A DNA stretch of 64,000 bases from contig NW_004457410.1 in NCBI RefSeq assembly GCF_000313135.1, positions 108,258 through 172,257 of the forward strand. The letters run 5' to 3'. The DNA is from Acanthamoeba castellanii str. Neff. Lineage: Eukaryota; Discosea; Longamoebia; Acanthamoebidae. The position numbers and the translations under genes were made by a program. Each line of letters begins with the position of its first letter. Position 1 is the first letter of the stretch. Below the pieces are notes generated by a model. It made no database searches, had not been told where the DNA came from, and saw only the letters and a program-made list of their open reading frames with translations. Below, in pieces: positions 1 through 10,295 of this stretch.

Positions 1-1870
1 CGAGACGTGCGACAACTGCCGCGATGCGGCCAACGCCCAGGTGATCAAGAGGGACGTGACCAAATACGTTCAGGCGGTCATCAGGTCAGTTATCTCCGAT
101 CGCTGTGTGTATCTGCAACCACCACAAGTGATTAACTTACGTTCCTTGTCTATGCTCCTCTCATCGTAAAAGGATCGTGCGAGCGATTGGCTCAGGACAC
201 ACCATGGTGTACGTGAGGGATCTCCTGCGCGGTGCCAAGGACGCCAAGTTCACCGCCAAGCTCAAGCGCTCTGGACACGCCAACGTGCCCGGGAAGGGAG
301 AAGGTACGAAGTGAGTACGAAGAGTGTGCTGGAGACTCTTCAGAGTTGGCTATTTGCGGGCGCCTTACCTACCTTCTCCCTCGCGCGCTACGCAGGAGGC
401 GATCTCACCATCCAGGACATCGAGCGTATTCTGCATTACATGGTCATCGAAAGCATTCTGAAGGAGCAGTTCGAAGTGCAGCAGCCGTATGGAACGGTCA
501 TCGCCTACATGCAGGTACGCCCGCGTCACTTCGCGGTGGAAAAGACCGCATTCCACAACAGCCACTAACAGCTCACTCTCTCTCCACGCCTCCACAGATC
601 GGACCGAATGCCGAACGAGTCGAGAGAGGCCAAAAGATTGAGTTGTCGTTCGTCGTTGGCAAGAAGGTTCGTGCTTGTCTGCTTGTGCCGTCTGTGCTGT
701 GGTTGCAGCATCTCGTCTGATGAAATGTCATGGCGCGGAGCAGAAGGCCGTCAAGAGAGTCGAGGCGCCCAAGCAAACCAAGGCAGTGCGCACCGCCGCC
801 GGCCAAATCGATCCACGCGACCTACTCAACGAAGAGATCTTTATGCTCCGACAGCAGGTACGCGTCTACAGACGGGCCGCACTACCCCCCTCCTCTATTA
901 TACCGCTAAACGTTTGTCGTCTGCCTGTGATCAAACAGCTTGTGTCCGAGGCGAACCAGGTCAACCTCATGCCCTACATGGTGTTCACTCAAACCGAGAT
1001 GCGCAACATCGCTGACGCGCTTCCCACGACTCTCAAGGTAAGCAACCATCCCTGAGACGACGCAAGCACGCACGCACAAACCAGCCCACTCACCATGTGT
1101 GGTTGTGTAACGACAGGAATTCCAAGCCGTCGGTATGGGCCAAGAGAAGGTCAAGAAGTATGGCCCGCGCGTCATCGAGCTGGTCAAGACGGTACGCACA
1201 CCACCTCGCCGCACTACACAAGCAATAATGATTGGTTGCTAATCCGGTGCTGCGATCACCAGTTCCTCGCCCAGTACCCTCAGATGAAGCCCGTGGGCAG
1301 CGTTGGCTCCTGGGTCACAAAGCGAAAGTATGTAATTGGGCCACCTGCCACCATCATGTCTAGTGGTTTGCTCACAGATAGCTCTCACGCAGGCGAGCGC
1401 AAGGAGGCGATCAGGACGATGACGGAAGCGACGACGACTTCAATCCTCCGCCTGCGGTTGGCACCAAGCGGGCCGCTCCCGCGCCCACCACTCAAGCCGC
1501 CAAGCGCGTACGCCCGACGCCCGCACCCACCCCTGCGCCGGCCGTCTTCGGCAGGGTTCGCTTCGCCTCCTCCTGCCCTTGCTTTGCTTTTGCTTTGCGT
1601 CTGCAGGCCTGCCTTATTGACTCTTCTTCTGCGGTGCAGGCGGCACGAGGCCGAGGCGCAGCGGCGGCGGGTCGTGGCGTCGGGTCAGCTCCGTTCCTGA
1701 CGAACGCTGTAGGTCGAGGCGGACCGGCGGTTCGCGGCGGCATGGGCGGTGGAGCAGCCGGGCGCGGCATTCGGCCTCTGGTGCCGGTGCCGCTGGCCAA
1801 GCAGCAGCAAGCTGCCCAGCGAGGCTCCCCGCTCAACGCCTTCCGCTACAAGGGCGGACGCGGTGCTTGA
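1..1870 (+). CDS. BLM/Sgs1-type RecQ DNA helicase, C-terminal part (5' end outside window)
   Basis: ATP-dependent 3'-5' DNA helicase of the RecQ family, acting in homologous recombination and replication-fork repair in the nucleus. Only the C-terminal exons are here. The first exon (to about 84) carries CDNC, the second half of the RecQ zinc-binding module, followed by RDVTKYVQAVIR, which resembles human BLM. Exons at about 171-304 and 394-513 read as the RQC winged helix (GKGEG turn, then DIERILHYMVIESILKE). Exons from about 800 to 1300 read as an HRDC domain (LLNEEIFMLRQQ, PYMVFTQTEMRNIADALP, GMGQEKVKKYG). The last exon (from about 1640) is a Gly/Arg-rich tail with several RG/RGG units, ending in FRYKGGRGA and TGA at 1868-1870. 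The helicase core is upstream. Family assignment is firm; assignment to BLM rather than another RQC-HRDC RecQ is likely. Confidence 0.88.
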
Positions 1871-2033
1871 CGATGCTCGCACCTCGTGGTGCGCTGGCAC
1901 CCAGTCATGTACAGACACACACACACCCCCAAGCCATTGTCTCGCACCGTCAACACGGACAGCTCTTTGTTGGTCCCAATTAGTTGCGTGTTTGTTTGTG
2001 AAGAGAAGACGGCGTCGTGCAGGAAGACGACGA

Positions 2034-4357
2034 CTAGTCGGCCTTCTTGGCGGCGGCGACGGCGGCGATGACGGACTTGCGCTTGGGGTAGGGGATGGTG
2101 AAGCAGCTGATGCCCAGGTGGTCGGCCAGGTGGCCCACCACGTCGCACACGAAGTGGACATAGATCAGCGCCGTCACGCCCAGCACCCCGTAGAACAGCT
2201 GCAGCTCGCTCACCAGCCCGTTGCTGTCAACATGCCCCCCCCCCAGTCAGAGGTGCCGGTTGGCGTGCGCGTGCGGTGTCACACACACACATATACACAA
2301 CACACACGAGGGAGAGGCGGGTGTACTTGGAGAGGAAGGTGCAGAAGAGAGGACCGACGATGGGGAGAAGCGGGACGGGGTTCCACACGTTGTACTCCGT
2401 GCGGGTGATGCGCGCGATCAGCATGCGGTTCTGGCGGGCGCGCCACGAAGAAGAATAATTAACCAACGATGAGCGAACGCCAAACGAAAAGGTAAAGAGG
2501 TCGCCGTACGAGAATGTAGGAGAACTGGAGGCCAGCGAAGAAGATGGCGGCCGTCGTGTAGTTCTGCAGCAGGTTGACTGCAATATTCAAGAATTATATA
2601 TATTGTATATATAATGAGTATACCCACCGATGATGTTATTGACTTGATCGTTTCTATCGCATGAAAGGAAGGGGCGTACTCTTGGAGAGGTGGAACCAGG
2701 CGGTGGAGGACAGGCCCGAAGCGGCGAGCGGGAAGAGGAGCAGCAGCGAACGCAGGAGGTTGGACTTGTGCTTCTTCACGTTACGCAGTACTACCACCGT
2801 GCTGCACAATCACATGGGCCACGCACGCGCCAGTAAGCGGTGTGTGCGATGTGTGTGTGTTGCGTGTGTGGTGTGTCGTGTGTGTGTGTGTGTGTGTGTG
2901 TCGTTGCTGCGAACGTACTTGACGAAGGCCATGGTGAAGCCACCGATGAAGAGGAGGCCCAAAATGGCGTTGGTGACGGAGAGGTCGGGGAGGTCGGCCG
3001 CCAGGCTCTCCACGCCCAGCGCCGTCTTCCACGACGTGCTCCACATCGCCGGTCCTGCGCGTCAAAGCCCCCCAAGTTGTGCGAGTGAGTGCGTGTGTGT
3101 GCGTGTGTGTGTGCGTGCGTGTGGTGTGTGCGATGAAGCGAGGTGAGGGGGTACCCTTGATGGCGGCGGTGAGGAGGAGCGCGCACATCACGAACTGGCC
3201 CTCGGTCGGGTTGGCCAGCACGCCCAAAATCAGCTCTCCCGTGTGATACCTACCGTACGTAGGTACCAGCAAAAACCCAAACACCCATCAATACCGCACG
3301 ACACACACACAACACACATATATACACACACACACAGCACGACAGGTATATAGGAGAGACCAAAGGTGAATTTCGTACTCTTCCCAGTGGGCCATGAAGA
3401 AAGGCATGGCCGTGGCCCAGAAGCCGGCCCACGCGGTCCACGGGCCCAGGTGCATGGCGTTGAACATCAACACGCCGGCGAACTGCAAAAACAAAACAAA
3501 ACAAAACAAAACAAAACAAAACAAAACAAAACAAAACAAAACAAAAAACAAAAAAATTTGAAATGAAATGAGAAATCAGAGTGCAACAAATTATGTTGAG
3601 GGGGGGTGCAAGCGTACGGGCACGAAGAGCGAGTCGCAGCCGTGGTCGAAGAGCTCGCCGAGCGGGGACGACGTGCCGGTCCGTCGAGCCTGTCGGCCGT
3701 CGATGTTGTCGAAGATCTGTGTGTGCGGTGTGTGTTGCGCGCGCGCGAGTGAGCACCACCGCACACGCCTGATAGCACGAAACGCACGACACGACAGGCA
3801 CACGGGGGCGGGGCTGGAGTTACTTGGTAGGCGTAGACGCCGAGGGCGGCGAGGGCGTAGACCCAGGAGGGCGCCACGCAGCCTACGGTGTTGGGGCAGT
3901 AGTAGAGCAGCGAGATCATGTTGGCCACGATGCAGATCAGCCCGCACAGCGTAATCTACGTACGTCATGTGTGCGTGTGCGTGTGCGCGTGCGCGTGCGC
4001 GGTGTTAAGACGAACGCACGCGACCCCGCACACAGAACCAGTGTCGCCGCACGTACCAGGTTGGGCCTGCGCATACGACACACACACACACACGCACACA
4101 CACAACGAGGAATTGAGAAAGCAGAAGAAGGAAGAAGGAAGATGAAGAAGATGAGCGTACGCCATCCAGATGGGGAAGAAGGTGACGGTGCACCAGTCCC
4201 AGTGGCGCTTGAGGAAGAGGTTGGCGAGGAGGGACTTGTCGGTGCCCGAGTAGCGGTAGTACTTGAGGTTGTGCAGACCCTCGGCGCTCAGGTAGGTCGA
4301 CGAGGACTTGCCGCCGCGCGAGCTCCTCTTGGTCTTCTTCACCTTCTGTGTCGACAT
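2034..4357 (-). CDS. Choline/ethanolamine phosphotransferase (CDP-alcohol phosphatidyltransferase)
   Basis: Integral ER/Golgi membrane enzyme that transfers phosphocholine or phosphoethanolamine from the CDP-alcohol to diacylglycerol, the last step of the Kennedy pathway. The start ATG is at 4357. The N-terminal exon reads [21 protein letters not shown], matching the LxxLxxYKYxGxDxS start of eukaryotic CEPT1/EPT1. The exon around 3630-3720 has the catalytic CDP-alcohol signature DG-x2-AR-x8-G-x3-D-x3-D (DGRQARR...GELFDHGCD). Several hydrophobic exons follow (for example [14 protein letters not shown] and [17 protein letters not shown]), as expected for a multi-spanning enzyme. The protein ends in a Lys/Ala-rich tail at the stop at 2034-2036. 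The gene is cut by many short introns, one with an AAAAC microsatellite. Choline versus ethanolamine specificity cannot be read here. Confidence 0.92.
3486..3558. repeat. (AAAAC)n microsatellite
   Basis: About 14 tandem AAAAC units lie inside an intron of the CDP-alcohol phosphotransferase gene, just upstream (on the minus strand) of an exon reading [13 protein letters not shown]. On the sense strand this is GTTTT-rich, unlike the GT/GTC repeats of most introns here. Confidence 0.95.
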
Positions 4358-4786
4358 TACGATGCTTGCTTGGCGCCAACAAACATTAGATCAATCAATC
4401 ATTCATTAATTAATAAATGTTAAACATTTATAATTTATGAAAAGGAGGGAAGCAAGCATGAAGGTGGGGAGGAGGGTGAGAAGAAATTGAAAATCAACTC
4501 ATTGGAATTTTAGCGTCAAGCTTCGCGTCGATATCGATGAACAAAGTGGTCACAAAGATCACTGAAATCTTCGTGAAGGTGGGTACCCACCTTGTGTTGC
4601 TAAGAATGAAGGATGGAAGCCAAAGCACAGGACTGTTGTTCGCGTCAGCTCTTTACTCCCACAGAACTCCGGAGAATTGAAAAGAAATTGCATTTCTTCC
4701 TTTCCATCTTTGTTAATTAATCTACGATCAAGACTGCGCCTGGGCCAGCTCCACTCCTCTTTCGTTCAGCTCACCGAACCCAACAA
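4358..4786. other. Intergenic spacer upstream of the phosphotransferase gene
   Basis: About 430 bp between the phosphotransferase start (4357, minus) and the stop of the next minus-strand gene (4787). The stretch at about 4385-4440 is very AT-rich (ATTAATTAATAAATG-like) and may hold the phosphotransferase promoter and the 3' processing signals of the upstream gene. No further gene is recognisable. Confidence 0.5.
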
Positions 4787-6036
4787 TCACAGGGCAAAGT
4801 GGCGGTGGATGAGGGTCAGGGTGTCGGCGAGCTCGTCGACATCGGCGCTGATCTCAAAGGCCTCGACGGCCGCACGCAGCGCTCGGTGGGCCTCCTGCGG
4901 CGGCTGCCCAAAGAAGCCCCGGGCCAGCCCGGCCGCAGACACAGCCTCGGCCAGACCCGCCACCGCCTCCGTCGTCGTCTTCGTTGAAGGCTGGGCCGCT
5001 GCCTGTTGGAGATACCACGGAGTCGGGCTGCTGAACTTGGCCTGCTGGAACTGCTGCTGCTGGAGGAGTTGCTGCTGGAGGTGTTGCTGTTGGAGGAGTT
5101 GCTGCTGCTGAACGAGTTGCTGCTGAAGGATCTGCTGCTGAAGGAACTGCTGCTGGAGCTGGTGTGGTTGATGTGGCACCTGGAGAGCGGGCCGGGACGT
5201 CTCTTGTTCTTCTTCGTCGACTTCCTCTTCAGAGTCCCCTTCCGATTCCTGCGGGCTGTTGTCGTATTCGTCGTCGTCGTCATCGTCAGAGATGGCTCCC
5301 CGCTTGGCCGGGGCGGTGCGGCCCTCGAAGGCGTTCTGCACGAGGGCCTGGGCCTTGGGCGCCAGCTTCTCGAACCCGAACAGGAACGATTCGGCCGTGG
5401 TGCTCCCATCGCGAGGGAAGTTCTTTACGCATGCGTGTACCGGCCAACTATGTGAGTCGTCACCCGCAGCAACACAGAGCCAGACGCAACGGGGGCATGT
5501 GTAGAAACAGACGTGGTGAGTGGGCACGAACCGGGAAGCAGTCGACGTGGTACCAGAGGTAGCCGCTGTGGTCCCGGTCGTACTGCTGGCCTGCAGAAAA
5601 ATAAAATGCAAAATTATCAGAAAAAATAATCAATAAAGAAGTCGAGTAGAAGGCACATTGTTGATGGATATAGAGGAAGAGGAAAGAGGAAGGGCGGGGC
5701 GGGATATAGGCACCGATGCGAACGGCTCCGTTGGGAATCTGTCGCGAGCAAGCCTTGCACTAGATGATGAAAAAGATGGCCTTGAGCATTGCGTAAAAGC
5801 AATTTGGAAGAGTTCAGAGACAGTACCTGAGAACGAGCACTCTTGGCGTACTCGACGCAGCACGGGAAGTCGCCGCCTCCACCCCGGCTCGGGACAGTAG
5901 CAGCGGACGGTAGCTGTAAAACAGGCTGCGCAGTCCCCCACGAGGGCGTCCCAAAGGCGACTCGCGAGGCGTCCATAGGCTTGCGTGGCGCTTTTCCTCC
6001 TGTTGACTTACGCGCGGTTTGCTTCGTCCTGGCCAT
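4787..6036 (-). CDS. Chimeric protein: histone H3 N-terminal tail fused to a PARP-type zinc finger
   Basis: About 316 residues from four exons: 6036-5827, then exons beginning near 5775 and 5594, then from about 5430 to the stop at 4787-4789. Residues 2-19 are ARTKQTARKSTGGKAPRK, identical to canonical histone H3 residues 1-18. The sequence then leaves H3 (PMDASRV...) and there is no histone fold. Residues 61-105 form a PARP-type CCHC zinc finger: VEYAKSARSQ, then CKAC (C71, C74), RQIPNGAVRIG, then WYHVDCF (H100, C103). In PARP1 and DNA ligase III this module binds DNA nicks and ends. After the finger come an FGFEKL...LVQNAFEG helix, an acidic D/E stretch, a long Gln-rich run, and a C-terminal helical segment ending HRHFAL. 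No PARP catalytic domain is visible. Likely a nuclear DNA-damage or chromatin protein with a histone-mimic tail. Splice sites are clean GT/AG and restore the zinc finger in frame. Confidence 0.85.
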
Positions 6037-6194
6037 CTCTTCGCTCCCGATCTGTTCAACTGTTTCCCTACTACCCTTCGATCTTGGGTTCGATTTGTGG
6101 ATGGCTGCCGCGCTTTTTTTGTTTTTGTTTGGCCCATAGTTCTTTTCCTCGAATCAATTTTTGCTTAATTAATTAAATTGGCCGATTTTCCGAT

Positions 6195-9100
6195 TCACGG
6201 CTGCGGGACGGCGCCTTCTTCCTCGAGCTTCTGCGCCTGGGGCTGCTCGGCGTGGATGGCGCTGGTGGCGTAGTACCGCACGTCCCGGTCCCGATCCTGG
6301 GTCAGCTTGGCCAGCATGTCCCCCACGTCCTTCCGCCCCTTGTAGGCATCTGATATTACACACGACACACACGACACACGCACACAGGCAGCGCGCGTGA
6401 AAAGGCCACCCCCCACGCACACGGGCCAATGGTGTCGCAGCAGACACCGAGAAAAGAGGGGGAGTACCCTTAGAATACAGCTTCGCGACCACCTGCGACA
6501 CGGCCACCCTCACGTTGGGCACCTGGCAGGCAAGGAGCAAAAACGCGGTCAGCACGTCACAGCACGCACGCCCGATGAAAGAAAGACGGAAAGAAAGAAG
6601 TGCAGGGTGCTGGTGGGTACCTTGTCGATGGCGAGTGCAAAGAGGTGGGGGAGGAAGGTCTCCACAAAATACTCGGGACTCACGTCGTCCACGATGGCAC
6701 CGCAAATATTGACATACCTGGCATACCACACCATACCACACCGCACCATTTCCCAGCGCCACACACACACACGCGACCGGTTAGAAGTCATCTACGACGT
6801 TGAGATAGTTACTACGAAGAAAACGAGAGCGAGAAGACGCAGACGTACATTTGGCGGTCGAGGTAGGAGGTGTCGGGGAAAGTCGAGGCGAACGCCACGA
6901 TCTGCTCCACGTACTCGTCGCGCATCCGCTGATCGCCTTCGGCCACGCGCCGCATCAACGGACCCACCTGACATGTACCCCCCCCCGCGCGCAGCGGCCA
7001 CGGTGTGAAAGGTGGTGAGTGTCGGTACAGGGTCAGGGGGGTGGTTGCATAGGGCAACGTAACGTACCGACATGTAGGCGGCCTTGCGCACGCCGGAGAC
7101 GGCGTCCTGGCACAGCTGAAGCGAGATGGGCACCAGGTGCTTGTTCACCACCGGCGCGCTGTACAGCGCACTCAGCTTCCCCAATTGTCTGTTGTTGCAG
7201 GTGGTGCGCGTAGTGAGTTGGGGAGTGCCACTGGCCGTTAGCAGCACATTCATGAATGCACCACCGCACACGCACACGCACACACGCACGCGCACGCGCG
7301 TGGTGAACGAGAGCGTTGCAACGAACCTGGCCATGAGCTTCCGAAATCGCCAGTTGGACGTCTCGTTGGTGATGTCGCACACGAGCGGCAGGTATTTCTG
7401 GGAAGAGTGAGAGAGAGAGAGGAAGAGAGAGAACGCGTGGAGAACATCGATGTGTTGTGGTTAGCTCCCAAAACGTCGGTGTGCTTGAGCGTGAGTGAAG
7501 TGTGGCACCTCTCGCGAGGCCTCCGACAGGACAGACAGAAACTCGCTGATGTGCTTCACCACGCCCACCTTGACCTGTACCCAGTACCACCGCTGCTCGT
7601 CAGCTGGCAGTGTCGTGTGTGTGTCGTGTGTGTCTGGTTAAAGAAAAAGCACCTCGTCCAGGTCCTTCATGAAGAGCTCGAAGAAGGGGCAGAGGTCCTT
7701 CTCGGTGAGCTCCTGGCCGAGGATGGCGGCCACCTCGTGGAGGGCGTGGGCCAGCGGTCGCCGCACCTTCCACTGGAGGTCCTTGACCAGGGCCTCGTAG
7801 GTGGCCTTCACCTCGCCCCACCGATCGCGCCCGATCGTGTAGATCACCGCCGGAAAGTCGAACGCGCAGTAGTTCACGATCTCGGCGTCGCCGTACTTGG
7901 TGGCGGCCGTCGGGGCCACCATGCCGTTGTAGAGCTGCAGCAGCTCCGGCGTGACCGCGCGGCCCTCGAAGGTCGCGATGAAGCGGCCCAGATTCTGGAA
8001 CGCCGCGCTCCTCACCCATCGCGACGTCTGCGCGTGTGTCATGTGTGTTTTTAGTGTCGTGTTGTCGTGCGTGTCGTGCCGTGTCGTGTCGTGTCGCGCG
8101 GTGAGTGCTGGCGTACGTCGTCGACGAGCTTCTCGAAGATGGGGATGAGTTTGGAGGCGCGCTCCTCTGCGGTGATGGACTCGGAGAGGGCGACGAGGCT
8201 CTCGGCGCAGGCCTTACGCACGCCCCAGATCTCGTCGTCGGCCATCTTCACGAACAGGGGCACGAGCTCCCGCGAGATCACCTCCTTCGGCACCGCCTGC
8301 GCTATGTTCCCTATCCTCCCCGCCACAGCCTGTTGTGCACACGACACACACACACACACACACACACACACAACACGACACACGACACACACACAACCGC
8401 ACACAACCGCACACAACACACATAGCCGATGAGCAACCAGAGGAGGAACGCTGTGCAGCTGCACTTGTTACCTTACGAACGCGGAAAGTGTCTTCCGAGA
8501 GCTTGAGCAGGAGCGGCAGCGCAAACTCGACGCACAGCTCGGGTCCCATGATCGGCGCCAAGTGGTGCACCAGCTGGTGGCCGTGACGGCGGTGGCGGAC
8601 AACTGTGAGTCGCGGAATTTCATACAAGGTCTGGCATTTCAGGAATGGGAACGATGCGCACCTGCGCGGCCTCCACGCGGTACTCCTCCTGGGTGGTGTC
8701 CTTGCCGAGGGTGGTGATGATCGGGAAGATGTGCTCCGACAGCAGCTGAGGCCCGCCCAGCGGTGGCTTCGCCAGGGCGCTCGCAATGCTCACCACCGAC
8801 TCGGTTGACGACAGCCGCACCTGTACGCCCACAACCACGGCACGATGAGCTCTTCGTGCTCCACGGGCACCCACGCACGCGGCCACACACACCTGCGAGT
8901 TGACATCTCGGGTAAAGTGGGCGACGATGGGCAGGAGCGCCTGCACGACCGTGTCGAGAGCGGCCTCCTTCCCCTCCTATGTGACACACACACACACACA
9001 TTGTGATTTTATACAGTGCTTTGGGTTAGTAACATCCATGGCATGGGCGCTCTCGCCGAGAAGAGTGTCGCGGTGCCGGTGGCTTAGGAAGAGACGGTGC

Positions 9101-9848
9101 GTGCCTGGAATAAATAAGCGGCGATGTGCGGGATCTGCTCGACCAGCGCCTGCCGAATCACCGGCTCCACGTCCTGTTGCAGCCACATGGGCAAAACAGA
9201 CGAACAACGGAATTCGAGACATGTTAGTTCAAGCGGCCAGCAGTCTCTCCGGCGAAAAGCGAAAGAGAGAGGAGGGGGGGAGAGATGGGAGGCAAAGAGC
9301 GAAAGAGACAGAGAGTGGATGGCCAGATGATGAGTGAGTGCGTACGCGTTGGATTTCTTTGAGGTAGGGGAGCAGCTGCGAGACGGTGTCCTCATAACCC
9401 ACCTCCTTCGCGTACTCTGACAGCTCGCGCACCAGGTACAGCCTACGTGTGTGCGGTGGTGCGTGTGCGTGTGCGTGAGAGAGTAAAAGAGAATGGGGGA
9501 GCACAAGGCAAGGGTACCGGTGGAGGATGAGGTCGCTGTTGATGTATCGCCTGATCTTCTCCAGCGCGCCGAGGGTGTCATCGATCTCGAGGTCCTCCTC
9601 CTGGTTCCCCGACGCTGCCACCCACAACAACGAGGTACCGATCATTGAGGCAAGTGTGTACCCGCAGCAGCACAGAGCACCCCAACAAATGCGCGCGAAC
9701 GTAGAGAAACAAGAGAGAAAGAGAGAGATGAAAGAAGACGTAGAGGCATGACCGTCTCGCAAGAGGAATTCAAAAAAAAAGGAGTATTACTGGAGGAGGG
9801 GGCGGTACCATCATCATCTTCCCCCTTGAAGCTCAAACTTGAGAGCAT
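6195..9848 (-). CDS. Protein phosphatase 4 regulatory subunit 1-like (HEAT/PR65 repeats)
   Basis: Scaffold/regulatory subunit of the Ser/Thr phosphatase PP4, built from PR65-type HEAT repeats. The start ATG at 9848 gives MLSSLSFKGEDDD, followed by a short intron and LEIDDTLGALEKIRRYINSD. Exons then match vertebrate PPP4R1 in order: EPVIRQALVEQIPHIAAY, FTRDVNSQVRL, MADDEIWGVRKACAESL, KLIPIFEKLVDD, SRWVRSAAFQNLGRFIATFEG. Later exons (WKVRRPLAHALHEVAAILG, AVSGVRKAAYMS) continue the repeats. The protein ends DVRYYATSAIHAEQPQ...EGAVPQP at the stop at 6195. Some 15 short introns interrupt it, many with CACACGACAC-type repeats. PP2A PR65 (subunit A) is the alternative, but the WGVRKACAE and SRWVRSAAFQNLG blocks favour PPP4R1. 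Confidence 0.82.
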
Positions 9849-10295
9849 ATCTGCGATATCTTGAATGAAGAAAAATGCCTTTCATGAATATGACGAAGCC
9901 ATGCTACAAAATCTAGAGGAAGTATTAAAAAAATTGCCAAAATTGTGGAGGGGGCAACGAACCCGTCATGCTGTCCTTGACTTTAGACACTAATTGGCTG
10001 AGTTGAAGCATCCACCGCTCACCACGTCAAAATCGTCGGGCGTAATCGGGGCCTCGTTTATGGCGTTTTTACTCCTCGATGTCTCGCAGACAGGAGCAGC
10101 GCGTTGTTGGAGAAAGACGATGAGAAATGCGTTCACGATCAACGACGCCCCAACGTGCTTTAATTCGTTGATCTGTGCCGATGCCTTGCCTCTCTCGTCC
10201 CCCCTTCTTTTGAATGCTCCTTTCGTAAAGTGTTTCCGTTTCAGCAATTTTTTTTAACTTGTGGCCTTCTCGCGGCACCAGCGCACGGCAGGAAC
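9849..10295. other. Divergent intergenic region between PPP4R1-like gene and coiled-coil gene
   Basis: About 450 bp between two divergently transcribed genes, presumably holding both promoters. An 85-codon ORF on the minus strand (9990-10247) and an 87-codon ORF on the plus strand (9994-10257) overlap each other. Neither has recognisable motifs or typical exon composition, so neither is called as a gene. Confidence 0.5.

Noticed and set aside
5617..6036. A histone H3 gene at 6036
   Set aside because: Only the first 18 residues match H3. No alpha-N helix or histone-fold sequence follows in any frame before the next gene, while the next exon clearly encodes a PARP-type zinc finger.
7600..8420. 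Strand-specific orientation of GT repeats in introns
   Set aside because: I first thought GT always lies on the sense strand, but introns at 7600 and 8040 in the minus-strand phosphatase gene, and at 11450 and 34960 in plus-strand genes, have the opposite orientation.
9990..10247. 85-codon minus-strand ORF upstream of the PPP4R1-like gene
   Set aside because: No recognisable motif, an overlapping plus-strand ORF of the same size, and attempts to splice it into the phosphatase-subunit gene hit stop codons.
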